Source: Comamonadaceae bacterium
Lineage (GTDB): Bacteria; Pseudomonadota; Gammaproteobacteria; Burkholderiales; Burkholderiaceae_C
Assembly (NCBI GenBank): GCA_947372745.1
Contig: CANBUY010000004.1
Location: forward strand, 1-64,000
Reading direction: 5' to 3'
DNA length: 64,000 nt
Below the pieces are notes generated by a model. That model was not told the origin of the DNA. It saw only the letters and a program-made list of their open reading frames with translations, and made no database searches. How positions within the stretch are numbered: the stretch's first letter is position 1; each line of letters begins with the position of its first letter. Shown here one piece after another: positions 25,349-33,179 of this stretch. The translations under genes and the position numbers were made by a program.

Positions 25349-26230
25349 ATGACCCTGCCTGCCCCCCATCGTGAAGCCGTGCCCGAGATGCCCAATCGGC
25401 TGGGCATTCATGGTATTGAGTTTATTGAGTACGCCACCAGCCGCCCACAAGCTTTGGGACAGGTGCTGGAAAGCATGGGCTTTCGGCCCGTGGCCCGGCA
25501 CCGGTCGCGAGAAATCGTTTTGTACCGCCAGGGCTCGATGAATTTAGTGGTCAATGCGCACCCGGACGACGCCCGTGTAAGCGCCACCGTGGGCGGCAAC
25601 CCTGTGATCTCCAGCGTCGCGTTTCGCGTGCAAGATGCGCTGAAGGCGCACACCCGTTGCATGGAGTTGGGTGCCTGGGATGTGCCTAGTCACGTTAAGG
25701 CGATGGAGCTGCATATTCCCGGCATTCGGGGGCCGGGCGGTAGCCGCTTTTACTTTGTGGACCGCTGGCAAGAGTTCTCCATTTACGACATCGACTTTGT
25801 GCCGATTCCCACGGTCGACCCTGCGCCACCTGCACTGGCTGGCATGAGCTACTTTGGCTTGGTTCAATACATTGGTGCGGCCCGCAGTGCGGACTGGGTG
25901 TCATACTTTGAGCGCATGTTCGACTTCAACCTGATTCCGGATGAGCAACGTTTTGGCATATTGCCCAAAGGCACGCTGATGCGCAGCCCGTGTGGCCAGT
26001 TTTTATGGCAACTCATTGAGCCCGACCCGATGATGGACGTCACCGAATCCACCGAATGTTTGCAGCGCTTGGGCATTGGTGTGCCCGATGTCAACGCTGC
26101 TGTGACCCTGCTCAAGGCCCGTGGTGTTGAGTTTGTGGAGTCGGCCCATTTGCACCCCGAAGACCGGGGCGCGCTCACGCGCACGGTGCTGGGCTCGGTG
26201 TCATTTGAGTTGGTTCACCAAGCTGAATAG
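25349..26230 (+). CDS. VOC/4-hydroxyphenylpyruvate-dioxygenase-like protein
   Basis: A 293-aa protein with two glyoxalase-type modules (about 8-140 and 155-290). It resembles HPPD and the C-terminal half of the bacterial dehydroshikimate dehydratase QuiC1. The usual iron ligands look degraded: by my alignment the first His is replaced (YFGLVQYI), the second His is Arg (LQRLGIGVPDV), and only the last Glu (VSFELVHQ) remains. Oxygenase activity is therefore doubtful. AAGGAGAAGAGAC lies before the ATG. It directly precedes the TIM-barrel gene, 9 bp away, suggesting the two form a complex equivalent to the fused QuiC1. Confidence 0.78.
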   Translation: MTLPAPHREAVPEMPNRLGIHGIEFIEYATSRPQALGQVLESMGFRPVARHRSREIVLYRQGSMNLVVNAHPDDARVSATVGGNPVISSVAFRVQDALKAHTRCMELGAWDVPSHVKAMELHIPGIRGPGGSRFYFVDRWQEFSIYDIDFVPIPTVDPAPPALAGMSYFGLVQYIGAARSADWVSYFERMFDFNLIPDEQRFGILPKGTLMRSPCGQFLWQLIEPDPMMDVTESTECLQRLGIGVPDVNAAVTLLKARGVEFVESAHLHPEDRGALTRTVLGSVSFELVHQAE

Positions 26231-26239
26231 GAGCTCAAC

Positions 26240-27124
26240 ATGAACATGCTTGAAGGCTTCGGGATGGACACCATCACCCTGGCGGGGCCGTTGGAGGCCA
26301 AGCTGGCCGCCATGTCAGCCGCCGGCTTCACCCAGGTGATGCTGAGTGCGCGTGACATGGTGGGCCACCCCGGTGGGCTCAATGCAGCGGTGGAGGCGGT
26401 GCGCATGAGCGGTTTACGCCCCACCGGTTTTCAGGTGCTGCGCGACTTTGAGGGGCTCTCGGGCCACCTGCATGAGTACAAGATGGACATCGCCAAATCG
26501 ATGCTGGAGATGTGCGCCGCGCTGGACAGCAAGGTCTTGTTGGTGTGTTCGTCCACCTCACGCCATGCCACCCAAGACCTCGATTTGATCGCCCAGGATT
26601 TGCGCAAGCTGGCCATGTTGGCCGTGCCGCTGGGCATCAAGGTGGCTTATGAGGGCTTGTCCTGGGGGCGCACGGTCAATGAGTTCACCACCTCTTGGGA
26701 TGTGGTGTGCCGCGCTGACTGCCCTAATTTGGGCATCGGGCTGGATTCGTTTCATATTTTTGCCGCCAAAACGCCGCTCGACAGCATTGAAGAGCTGGAC
26801 CCTGAGCGCATTTTTCTGGTGCAACTCTCGGATTTCATGTGGCAAGACACCCCCAGTTTTGAAGAGCGCATGGCCACGGCCCGCACCTTTAGGGTGTTTC
26901 CGGGTGAGGGCGTGCACAGCGACGAGCTGGCTGATCTGGTTTTGCGTCTGGACAAAATAGGCTACCGCGGCGACTACAGCTACGAGGTGTTCAACGACGA
27001 CTACCAGCAATTGCCTCTGCATGTGGTGGCCGAGCGTGCCCGCCGCAGCACGATGTGGTTAAGCGAAGACGTGCTGCACCGTTCGCCACCTCTGCCAGAA
27101 TGGGTGTCCCAAACACGACCTTAA
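26240..27124 (+). CDS. 3-dehydroshikimate-dehydratase-like sugar phosphate isomerase/epimerase family protein
   Basis: A 294-aa TIM barrel of the AP-endonuclease-2 family. Acidic and polar metal ligands expected at barrel strand ends are visible: Glu in VAYEGLSWG (about 138), Asp in GIGLDSFHIF (about 169), Gln in FLVQLSDFMW (about 194) and Glu in YSYEVFND (about 248). These match the pattern of the N-terminal half of QuiC1-type dehydroshikimate dehydratases, which make protocatechuate. AATAGGAGCTCAAC precedes the ATG. In QuiC1 this domain is fused upstream of the HPPD-like domain; here the order is reversed and the genes are separate. Confidence 0.8.
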   Translation: MNMLEGFGMDTITLAGPLEAKLAAMSAAGFTQVMLSARDMVGHPGGLNAAVEAVRMSGLRPTGFQVLRDFEGLSGHLHEYKMDIAKSMLEMCAALDSKVLLVCSSTSRHATQDLDLIAQDLRKLAMLAVPLGIKVAYEGLSWGRTVNEFTTSWDVVCRADCPNLGIGLDSFHIFAAKTPLDSIEELDPERIFLVQLSDFMWQDTPSFEERMATARTFRVFPGEGVHSDELADLVLRLDKIGYRGDYSYEVFNDDYQQLPLHVVAERARRSTMWLSEDVLHRSPPLPEWVSQTRP

Positions 27125-27147
27125 TCGTTCACAGTTAGTAGACCCCC

Positions 27148-28149
27148 ATGCACCAAAGACAACTCGGCCCTTTTTCTGTTTCAGCCCTCGGTTTGGGCTG
27201 TATGAACCTCAGCCATGCGTATGGCGCACCCGTGTCCCCCGAGCAGGGTGAGCGGGTGTTGCTCTCTGCGCTTGACGCCGGTGTGACCCTCTTTGACACT
27301 GCCGCCTTGTACGGCTTTGGTGCCAATGAAACGCTGGTGGGCCGTGTGATGAAGTCGCACCGGCAGAAATTTATCCTGGCCAGCAAATGCGGCATGCAAG
27401 GCGTTGACCGGGGCGACGGCAAAGTTGTGCGCGTGATCGACGGACGCCCGGCAACGATCAGAAAGACCTGCGAAGACAGCCTGCGACGCCTGCAAACCGA
27501 CTTCATTGACCTCTATTATTTGCACCGCTGGGATAAAAACGTGCCGATTGAAGACAGCGTGGGTGCCCTCAGTGACCTGGTGCAAAAAGGCTACATCCGC
27601 AGCATTGGCCTGTCCGAAGTGTCGGCCGCCACCTTGCGCAAAGCGCACGCTGTTCACCCCATAGCCGCCGTGCAGACCGAGTATTCCCTTTGGACGCGTA
27701 ACCCTGAGATTGCGGTGCTCAAAGCCTGCGAAGATCTGGGTGTGACCTTTGTGGCGTACAGTCCCGTGGCACGCGGCTTTTTGTGTGGGCAGTTGACCGA
27801 TGTGAGCGTGCTGGAGACACAAGACATTCGCCGCACCATGCCGCGCTTTGACCCGGAAAATTATGCCGCCAACCTTAAACTGTTGCCCGCTTTTCAGAAA
27901 ATAGCCCAAGAGGTGGGCGCCACGCCCTCGCAGTTGGCACTGGCTTGGCTGTTGAACAAAAGCAAAACCCTTATCCCCATTCCCGGCACCACCAGCCTGT
28001 CGCATTTGGCCGAAGACCTGGAGGCCGCTGACCTTGCTTTGTCGCCCCAAGTCATGGCAACGCTGGACGCCTTGATTAACCAAAACACGGTATCAGGCAA
28101 CCGTTACAACGACCAAGCCAGCAGCGAAGTCGACACGGAAACGTTTTAA
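27148..28149 (+). CDS. Aldo/keto reductase
   Basis: A 333-aa NADPH-dependent oxidoreductase of the AKR superfamily. The catalytic tetrad is readable: Asp and Tyr in FDTAALYGFGANE (about 49-61), Lys in ILASKCG (about 77), and His in LYYLHRWD (about 124). The GCMNLSHAYG start and the PIPGTTSLSHLAEDL cofactor region (about 271) fit the YajO/pyridoxal-reductase-like branch. It lies 24 bp after the TIM-barrel gene, on the same strand, so it may be part of the operon, perhaps acting on a ring ketone or alcohol. The substrate is unknown. Confidence 0.88.
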   Translation: MHQRQLGPFSVSALGLGCMNLSHAYGAPVSPEQGERVLLSALDAGVTLFDTAALYGFGANETLVGRVMKSHRQKFILASKCGMQGVDRGDGKVVRVIDGRPATIRKTCEDSLRRLQTDFIDLYYLHRWDKNVPIEDSVGALSDLVQKGYIRSIGLSEVSAATLRKAHAVHPIAAVQTEYSLWTRNPEIAVLKACEDLGVTFVAYSPVARGFLCGQLTDVSVLETQDIRRTMPRFDPENYAANLKLLPAFQKIAQEVGATPSQLALAWLLNKSKTLIPIPGTTSLSHLAEDLEAADLALSPQVMATLDALINQNTVSGNRYNDQASSEVDTETF

Positions 28150-28152
28150 ATC

Positions 28153-28209
28153 TGCTATAAATAAATGAGCTGTTGTAGCTCATTGGGCGTGCTCTTCAGC
28201 CCTATTTTC
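28153..28209 (+). repeat. Dispersed ~42-nt repeat, intergenic copy
   Basis: The core 28168-28209 begins AGCTG and contains GGCGTGCTCTTCAGCC before a final TATTT. It matches the livK copy at about 29 of 42 positions without gaps. The left part AATGAGCT/AGCTCATT (28164-28184) forms an 8-bp stem with a 5-nt loop, and GCTATAA precedes it as in other copies. It lies between the aldo/keto reductase and hydrolase genes. Confidence 0.6.
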
Positions 28210-28221
28210 ATAAAGTTACCC

Positions 28222-28944
28222 ATGTCAAACACTGTGCTTCTATTACCTGGCCTGATGTGCGACGCCGCCGTCTGGGCACCCCAGGTGCAGGCTCTCTCAA
28301 ACCAAGCGCGCTGCGAGGTGGTGCGCTATGGTCTGCTGGACTCACTCAGCGCCATGGCCGAACACGTCTTAATCACCGCGCCCACCGAGCGCTTTAGCTT
28401 GGCGGGTCACTCGATGGGCGGCCGAGTGGCGCTGGAAGTGCTGCGTTTGGCGCCTGAGCGGGTTGAGCGGCTGGCCTTGCTGGACACTGGTACCCACCCC
28501 TTGGCCCCCGGTGAAGTAGGTGAGCGCGAACGTGCCGGGCGCATGGCTTTGTTGTCGCAAGCGCGCCGCCAAGGCATGCGCAACATGGCCAGTTTGTGGG
28601 CGCGTGGCATGGTGCACCCTGATCACCGCAGCACGCCGGTGTTTGAGTCGGTGCTGGATATGCTGGAGCGCAGCAGCCCCGAGCAGTTTGAGGCCCAGAT
28701 CAACGCGCTCCTCACCCGGCCCGACGCCGCCCCCTTGTTGCCCACCATCACCTGCCCCACGCTAATTTTGTGCGGGCGGGAAGATACTTGGAGTCCCCCC
28801 GAGCAACATGCGGCCATGCACGCCGCCTTGCAAACCGGCAACTCCCCTTGTGAATTGGTCATCATCGAGCAGTGCGGGCACATGTGCACGATGGAGCAAT
28901 CCCTTGCGGTCAATGAGGCGCTGACCCGTTGGTTGGCCAACTGA
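28222..28944 (+). CDS. Alpha/beta hydrolase
   Basis: A 240-aa cytoplasmic hydrolase. The nucleophile elbow is GHSMGG (Ser about 79), the acid is likely Asp in LCGREDTWSPP (about 192) and the base His in CGHMCTMEQ (about 221). The MSNTVLLLPGLMCDAAVW beginning supports ATG 28222; an in-frame start at 28165 would run through the repeat. It is separated from the AKR gene by 72 bp holding the dispersed repeat. It could act on an ester or lactone of the island's substrate, but nothing in the sequence fixes this. Confidence 0.82.
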   Translation: MSNTVLLLPGLMCDAAVWAPQVQALSNQARCEVVRYGLLDSLSAMAEHVLITAPTERFSLAGHSMGGRVALEVLRLAPERVERLALLDTGTHPLAPGEVGERERAGRMALLSQARRQGMRNMASLWARGMVHPDHRSTPVFESVLDMLERSSPEQFEAQINALLTRPDAAPLLPTITCPTLILCGREDTWSPPEQHAAMHAALQTGNSPCELVIIEQCGHMCTMEQSLAVNEALTRWLAN

Positions 28945-29028
28945 CACGCACTTAAGCTACCCTTCACTTGTTTTTTGGATAAACGCCATGATTTATTGGC
29001 GGTAGTTAAATTAGCTTTAAAGGCAAAA

Positions 29029-29976
29029 ATGTTGAATCAATCTCTCAAACGCCGTCTCGGCCAATGGTTGGCTATTGCGGCCTTGTTGGGCTGCAGCTTG
29101 GCGATGGCCCAAAGCGAACCTACGCTTAAGCAGGTTTACGACGAAGCCCAGGCCGGACGCGTCGAGCAAGCGCAAGTCATGATGCAGCAGGTGCTGGTGG
29201 CCCACCCCGGCAGTGCCAAAGCCCATTTTGTGCAAGCTGAACTGTTTGCCCGCCAAGGCAAGACCGGCCTCGCGCGTGATGCGCTGGCCACGGCTGAAAA
29301 ACTCACCCCTGGCCTGGCATTTGCAAAACCCGAAGCCGTCACCGCACTGCGGGCTCAGCTGGCAGCCAAGAACAATACCCAGTCCAATATAGGCGCCTCT
29401 TCCAATCGCGCGGTTCAGGCGGCTGCGCCTGTGGCCCCTGCCGCCTCTTTTCCGTGGGGCATCGTTTTGGCCTTGGGCGGTGGTGCGATAGCCATTTTTA
29501 TCTACATGCAGCGTAAAAAAGAAGCCGCCGTCATGGCCATGCCGCAAGGTGTCTATGCCAATCAAGCACCCATGCAAGGGGGCCTCAATGGTCAGCAAGG
29601 TTTTGGTATGGGTAACCAAGCGCCCCAAGGCATGAACCCCGGAATGAATCCAGGCATGAACAACGGCTTCGGTCAGCCCCAAGGTTACGGCCAGCCACAA
29701 GGCAATGGCATGGGCGGACGCATCATGGGTGGCTTGGCCACGGGTCTGGCGGTGGGCGCAGGCGTCATGGCCGCACAAGCCATTGGCAAAAGCCTGATGG
29801 GCAACGACACACCCGCCGGTCACCAGCCGAACAACGCCACCAATGGTGGGCAAGAAAATTTTGCCGGCAACAACGACATGGGCGGCCAAAACTTCGGCCT
29901 CAATGACACGTCGTCATGGGATGACAACAGCAGCTCTATGGCCAGCAGTGACGGCGGTGGTGACTGGGACTCTTGA
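29029..29976 (+). CDS. TPR-like membrane protein with Gly/Gln/Met/Asn-rich tail
   Basis: A 315-aa protein of unknown function. ATG 29029 gives a signal-anchor start (QWLAIAALLGCSLAMAQ). Residues about 30-110 look like tetratricopeptide helices (VLVAHPGSAKAHFVQAELFA, ATAEKLTPG). A transmembrane helix follows (FPWGIVLALGGGAIAIFIYM, about 144-163), then a low-complexity region rich in G, N, Q, M and P with a second hydrophobic stretch (GLAVGAGVMAAQAIG, about 240) and an acidic end, GGGDWDS. The layout suggests a membrane-associated assembly factor. It is not obviously tied to the catabolic genes. Confidence 0.75.
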   Translation: MLNQSLKRRLGQWLAIAALLGCSLAMAQSEPTLKQVYDEAQAGRVEQAQVMMQQVLVAHPGSAKAHFVQAELFARQGKTGLARDALATAEKLTPGLAFAKPEAVTALRAQLAAKNNTQSNIGASSNRAVQAAAPVAPAASFPWGIVLALGGGAIAIFIYMQRKKEAAVMAMPQGVYANQAPMQGGLNGQQGFGMGNQAPQGMNPGMNPGMNNGFGQPQGYGQPQGNGMGGRIMGGLATGLAVGAGVMAAQAIGKSLMGNDTPAGHQPNNATNGGQENFAGNNDMGGQNFGLNDTSSWDDNSSSMASSDGGGDWDS

Positions 29977-30037
29977 TTGTTCTGGCGAGTCACCACCCGA
30001 TAAGGCGACATGGCCCGCCTTATGAGCGCTGTAAGCG

Positions 30038-30838
30038 TTAAAGCACAGAGCGCAAGGTCTGTGCAGTCTCTGTGATGGCTGGCACCAGCTTTTCAATAAT
30101 TGCCTGATGCGGCCAGGATGCCACCTGAAACGTGATGCTGACAGCCGCCACTGACTTGCCATGACGGTCCTTCAAAGTGACCGCCACGCCACCCAAGCCC
30201 ACATCCAGAAATTGCTCTGTAATCCAGTAGCCCAATGATCGGGCTGCCTGCACGTTGGCTATGAATTGACTGGCCTCCATGGCGGCATGGGGTGTAAAAC
30301 TGGCAAAGTCATGCACCAATACCCACTCTTCTAGCGCTTTCTCGCTGAACGCTGATAACAACATCACACTGGGCGAAACGGTGTGGGCCGGCACTCTGGC
30401 TCCGGCATAAAAGCCAATGGAGACCACTCTTGGGCTGTTCGAGCGGGCAATGTAAACCACCTCGTGGCCATCAAGAATGCTGACGTTGACGGTTTCCCCG
30501 GTGAGCATCGACAAGCGCTGAATGAAGGGCTGCACCAGACGCGGCAAGCGTGCTGAACCGAGGTAGCTTTGCCCCAGTCTCAGCACCCTTGGAGAGAGCC
30601 AAAACAGCTTGCCATCCGTCTGTGCATAGCCAAAATGACACAGACTGAGTAAGTGACGTCGCGTCGCAGTTCGCGGAATGCCGGTGCGAGCCGACACCTC
30701 GGCCAGGGTCATGCGGGAATGGTCATCATCGAACGATTCAATCACTTTCAAACCTCGACCCAGGCCGACAATCAAATCACGCGGATCGATGGGGAACTGA
30801 GCCGTCTCGGCGGGCGCGTGTTGAGTTAATGAGGTCAT
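30038..30838 (-). CDS. IclR-family regulator of the PcaR/PobR type
   Basis: A 266-aa regulator. A winged helix-turn-helix spans about 23-90 (LIVGLGRGLKVIESF, MTLAEVSARTGIPRTATRRHL) and an effector domain follows (about 95-260). The GLGRGLKVIESF and GYAQTDGKLFWLSPRVLRLG blocks are characteristic of the PcaR/PcaU/PobR branch, which senses protocatechuate, 4-hydroxybenzoate or related acids. It is divergent from an AroE-like gene across 125 bp with two CCG-N5-CGG operators, so it most likely controls that gene and the ABC importer after it. Confidence 0.9.
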   Translation of the reverse strand: MTSLTQHAPAETAQFPIDPRDLIVGLGRGLKVIESFDDDHSRMTLAEVSARTGIPRTATRRHLLSLCHFGYAQTDGKLFWLSPRVLRLGQSYLGSARLPRLVQPFIQRLSMLTGETVNVSILDGHEVVYIARSNSPRVVSIGFYAGARVPAHTVSPSVMLLSAFSEKALEEWVLVHDFASFTPHAAMEASQFIANVQAARSLGYWITEQFLDVGLGGVAVTLKDRHGKSVAAVSITFQVASWPHQAIIEKLVPAITETAQTLRSVL

Positions 30839-30871
30839 GGCAAGACGATATATAGGACAAACCCCTGAAGT

Positions 30872-30909
30872 ATCCGCTAATCGGATGGAGTTGTCCGATA
30901 AGCGGACAA
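30872..30909. promoter_or_regulatory. Two IclR-type operators in the divergent promoter
   Basis: ATCCG-CTAAT-CGGAT (30872-30886) and TTGTCCG-ATAAG-CGGACAA (30891-30909) are two dyads with the same CCG-N5-CGG core and 5-nt spacer, centred 21 bp apart. The second has perfect 7-bp arms. A further GGACAA half-site lies at 30855-30860. Their place between the iclR and AroE-like genes fits binding by the adjacent IclR protein. Confidence 0.75.
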
Positions 30910-30925
30910 AAAGATGATTCTACGG

Positions 30926-30954
30926 TTGACGCTCCTTGTCTCGCATCCTAGACT
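30926..30954 (+). promoter_or_regulatory. Promoter of the AroE-like/ABC operon
   Basis: TTGACG (30926-30931), a 17-bp spacer and TAGACT (30949-30954) form a good sigma-70 promoter. The start codon at 30964 is only 9 bp beyond the -10 box and no ribosome binding site is visible, so the message may be leaderless or nearly so. The IclR operators lie just upstream of -35, a position suiting activation. Confidence 0.6.
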
Positions 30955-30963
30955 CCACCCGAA

Positions 30964-31923
30964 ATGTCAAACGCACCTCATAATTTCAACGCAGCTTCGG
31001 TCACGGGCTCAACCGATGTCTACCTGATTCTGGGTGATCCGGTGGAGCAGGTTCTGGCGCCTGAGATCTTTAACCCCCTGTTTGCCCTGCTGGGCATCAA
31101 CGCTGTGTTGGTGCCTGTTTGCGTGGCGCCTGAGCATTTGTCAGAGTTTGTTAAAACGGCTTTTCTGGCTAAAAACGTGAAGGGCCTGTGGGTCACCATC
31201 CCACATAAAACCCCTGTCATGGCGGTGCTGTCCCGCTGCAGCGAACTGGCTTTGAGGGCAGGGGCGGTCAATGCAATCCGCCGTCATGCCGACGGTAGCC
31301 TGGAAGGCGGGTTGTTTGATGGCGAAGGCTTGATCGCCTCGCTGGACTATTTCCAGATGCCCTACACCGCGAAAAAAGTACTCATCATTGGGGCGGGCGG
31401 GGCTGCCGCCGCCATTGGCGCCTCGTTGGCTTTGGGTCCGCGGGCTGCCGCCGAGATGGCGTTTTATGACCCGACGCCCGCCAAAGCTCAAGACCTTGCC
31501 CATCATTTGACCCACCCCGGTAGTGCTTACGTGCGTGCAGCGCACAGCAGCGACCCCAGCGGGTTTGATCTGGTGATCAACGCCTCGCCTCTGGGCTTAA
31601 AGCCCACCGACCCCCTTCCTTGCGATGTCTCTCGCTTAGACGCGCATGCCGCCTTGATGGACATCGTGATGAAAAATCAACCGACGCCCGTGGTGCGTTC
31701 GGCCCGGGCGCGTGGACTGAATGGCCAGCCTGGTTTCGAGATGATGATTCAGCAGGCGGCGCTCTATCTGGAGTTTTTCGGTTTCAACGAGGCTGCTCAA
31801 CTCGTCCGGGCCGATGCTACTTTTTTACGTGAAAAAATTTACCCGATGGCTCTGCACGCCGAGATTCAACGCCCCGTGCAGGCGGCCAACCTTTTTGTCA
31901 GCGTACCCGTTCCCACTTATTAA
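30964..31923 (+). CDS. AroE-family dehydrogenase without the SxS motif (copy 2)
   Basis: A 319-aa shikimate-dehydrogenase family protein. The catalytic Lys is in WVTIPHK and the Asp in GGLFDGEG; the nucleotide loop is IIGAGGAAAA. As in copy 1, the substrate motif is altered: GDPVEQVLAPEIFN in place of GxPxxHSxSPxxHN, so both serines are missing, and NTDG is replaced by LFDG. A C-terminal extension of about 30 residues follows the GFEMMIQQ helix. It is the first gene of a run leading into a complete ABC importer (26 bp to livK), so it probably oxidises an imported quinate- or shikimate-like compound. Confidence 0.85.
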   Translation: MSNAPHNFNAASVTGSTDVYLILGDPVEQVLAPEIFNPLFALLGINAVLVPVCVAPEHLSEFVKTAFLAKNVKGLWVTIPHKTPVMAVLSRCSELALRAGAVNAIRRHADGSLEGGLFDGEGLIASLDYFQMPYTAKKVLIIGAGGAAAAIGASLALGPRAAAEMAFYDPTPAKAQDLAHHLTHPGSAYVRAAHSSDPSGFDLVINASPLGLKPTDPLPCDVSRLDAHAALMDIVMKNQPTPVVRSARARGLNGQPGFEMMIQQAALYLEFFGFNEAAQLVRADATFLREKIYPMALHAEIQRPVQAANLFVSVPVPTY

Positions 31924-31949
31924 CTTAGAAAACCCGAGGAGACTCTCTC

Positions 31950-33086
31950 ATGCAAAAACGATTCGCTCTTAAATTAATAGCTGCTTGTGCTATTTTGGCG
32001 AGCTCTACAGCCTCATTTGGTCAAGAGGTCATCAAGATTTCCAACCTGGTTGAACTCTCTGGCGGCGGCGCATCAGCCGGCACCGCTTTCAAAAACGGCG
32101 TTGAGTTGGCGGTCAAGGAAGTCAACGCCGCCGGCGGCATTTTGGGTAAAAAAATTCAGACGACCACTTCAGACACTCAATCCAACCCCGGCGTGGCCAA
32201 AGGTCTGACGCAAAAAGCGGTGGATGATGGCGTGTTTGCCATCTTTGGCCCGGTTTTTTCAGGCTCCATCATGGTCAGTATGGCCGAAAGCCGCAAAGCC
32301 GAGGTGCCCAATTTCACGGGTGGCGAGGCGGCCTCCATCACGGCCCAAGGCAACCCCTACATTTTTCGAACCAGCTTTGGCCAATCCACCAGCTTCCCCA
32401 AAGTGGCCCGTTACATCAATTCGAAAGCCAAAACTTTGGCCGTTATTTATGTGAACAACGACTTCGGCAAAGGCGGTCGTGACGCCATTACCAAGTTGCT
32501 GGAGGGCTCGCCCACCAAGATCGTGGCAGACATCTCCACCGATGCCGGTCAGGTTGACTTTTCAGCTGCTGTATTGAAGGCCAAGCAAAGCAACGCCGAT
32601 GCCGTGTTTGTTTACACCAACGAGGAAGAGTCAGCCCGCGCCCTGCGTGAGTTGCGCAAGCAAGGCTGGACCAAGCCCATCATTGGCGAGACCACACTGA
32701 CCGGACAAAAGGTGATTGAGCTCGCCGGTGACGCCGCCAATGGCGCACTGGCCCACGTAGGCCTGACAGTGGATGCCCCCCAGTTCAAAGCATTCGGTGC
32801 CAAGTACCAGCAAGAGTACAAGGCCGTGTCTGACCACAACGGTATCAAAGGTTACACCGGTGTTTACATTTTGAAAGCCGCCATTGAAAAGGCCGGCAAG
32901 CTCGACCGCAAGGCCGTCGCAGCAGCCTTGAAAAACGCCAGTTTCAGCGTCAAACAGACCCCTGGCCTGTTGCTGGATGTGTCGTTTGACGACAAAGGCG
33001 ACATGGACCGTGAGAGCTTCATGGTCGAAGTGAAGGGCGGTCACCAGGTGGTGGTGGAAACGTTGCCAGCACTGGGCAAAAAATAA
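31950..33086 (+). CDS. livK: ABC transporter substrate-binding protein (LivK family)
   Basis: A 378-aa periplasmic receptor of the branched-chain/hydrophobic amino acid transporter (HAAT) family. The signal peptide ends near ASFGQ (about residue 25), and is partly encoded by a copy of the dispersed repeat. Family features include IKISNLVELSGGGASAGTAF, GGILGKKIQTTTSDTQSNPG and IYVNNDFGKGGRDA. CCGAGGAGA precedes the ATG. HAAT receptors in this setting often bind aromatic or alicyclic carboxylates; the neighbouring AroE-like enzyme and PcaR-type regulator point that way. Confidence 0.93.
   Translation: MQKRFALKLIAACAILASSTASFGQEVIKISNLVELSGGGASAGTAFKNGVELAVKEVNAAGGILGKKIQTTTSDTQSNPGVAKGLTQKAVDDGVFAIFGPVFSGSIMVSMAESRKAEVPNFTGGEAASITAQGNPYIFRTSFGQSTSFPKVARYINSKAKTLAVIYVNNDFGKGGRDAITKLLEGSPTKIVADISTDAGQVDFSAAVLKAKQSNADAVFVYTNEEESARALRELRKQGWTKPIIGETTLTGQKVIELAGDAANGALAHVGLTVDAPQFKAFGAKYQQEYKAVSDHNGIKGYTGVYILKAAIEKAGKLDRKAVAAALKNASFSVKQTPGLLLDVSFDDKGDMDRESFMVEVKGGHQVVVETLPALGKK
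31969..32020 (+). repeat. Dispersed ~42-nt repeat inside the livK signal peptide
   Basis: Core 31979-32020: AGCTGCTTGTGC, 14 variable bases, CTACAGCCT, CATTTGG. It matches the uvrD copy at 32 of 42 positions, and both are read in the same frame (ala-ser-ser at GCGAGCTCT, then ser-phe-gly at TCATTTGG). Here it encodes IAACAILASSTASFG, the hydrophobic and cleavage parts of the signal peptide. Confidence 0.65.
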
Positions 33087-33097
33087 GCGGTGATTCA

Positions 33098-33160
33098 AAC
33101 GGGCCGAGCCTGTTATCAGGCCCGTTGTTGATCTCATTGCCCGCCCCATGACAGGCTCGG
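33098..33160 (+). repeat. Overlapping inverted repeats between livK and livH
   Basis: AACGGGCC/GGCCCGTT (33098-33105 with 33119-33126) makes an 8-bp stem. CCGAGCCTGT/ACAGGCTCGG (33104-33113 with 33151-33160) makes a 10-bp stem whose left arm overlaps the left arm and loop of the first. The two hairpins cannot form together. They fill the 93-bp gap after the receptor gene; a role in mRNA stability or in lowering permease expression is likely. Confidence 0.6.
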
Positions 33161-33179
33161 GGCTTGCGCAGGAACTCCC

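Noticed and set aside
27181-28083. 300-aa open frame opposite the aldo/keto reductase
   Set aside because: Antisense shadow; the plus-strand gene has a full catalytic tetrad.
29017-29889. 290-aa open frame opposite the TPR-like protein
   Set aside because: No domain or ribosome binding site; the plus-strand frame has a signal anchor and repeats.
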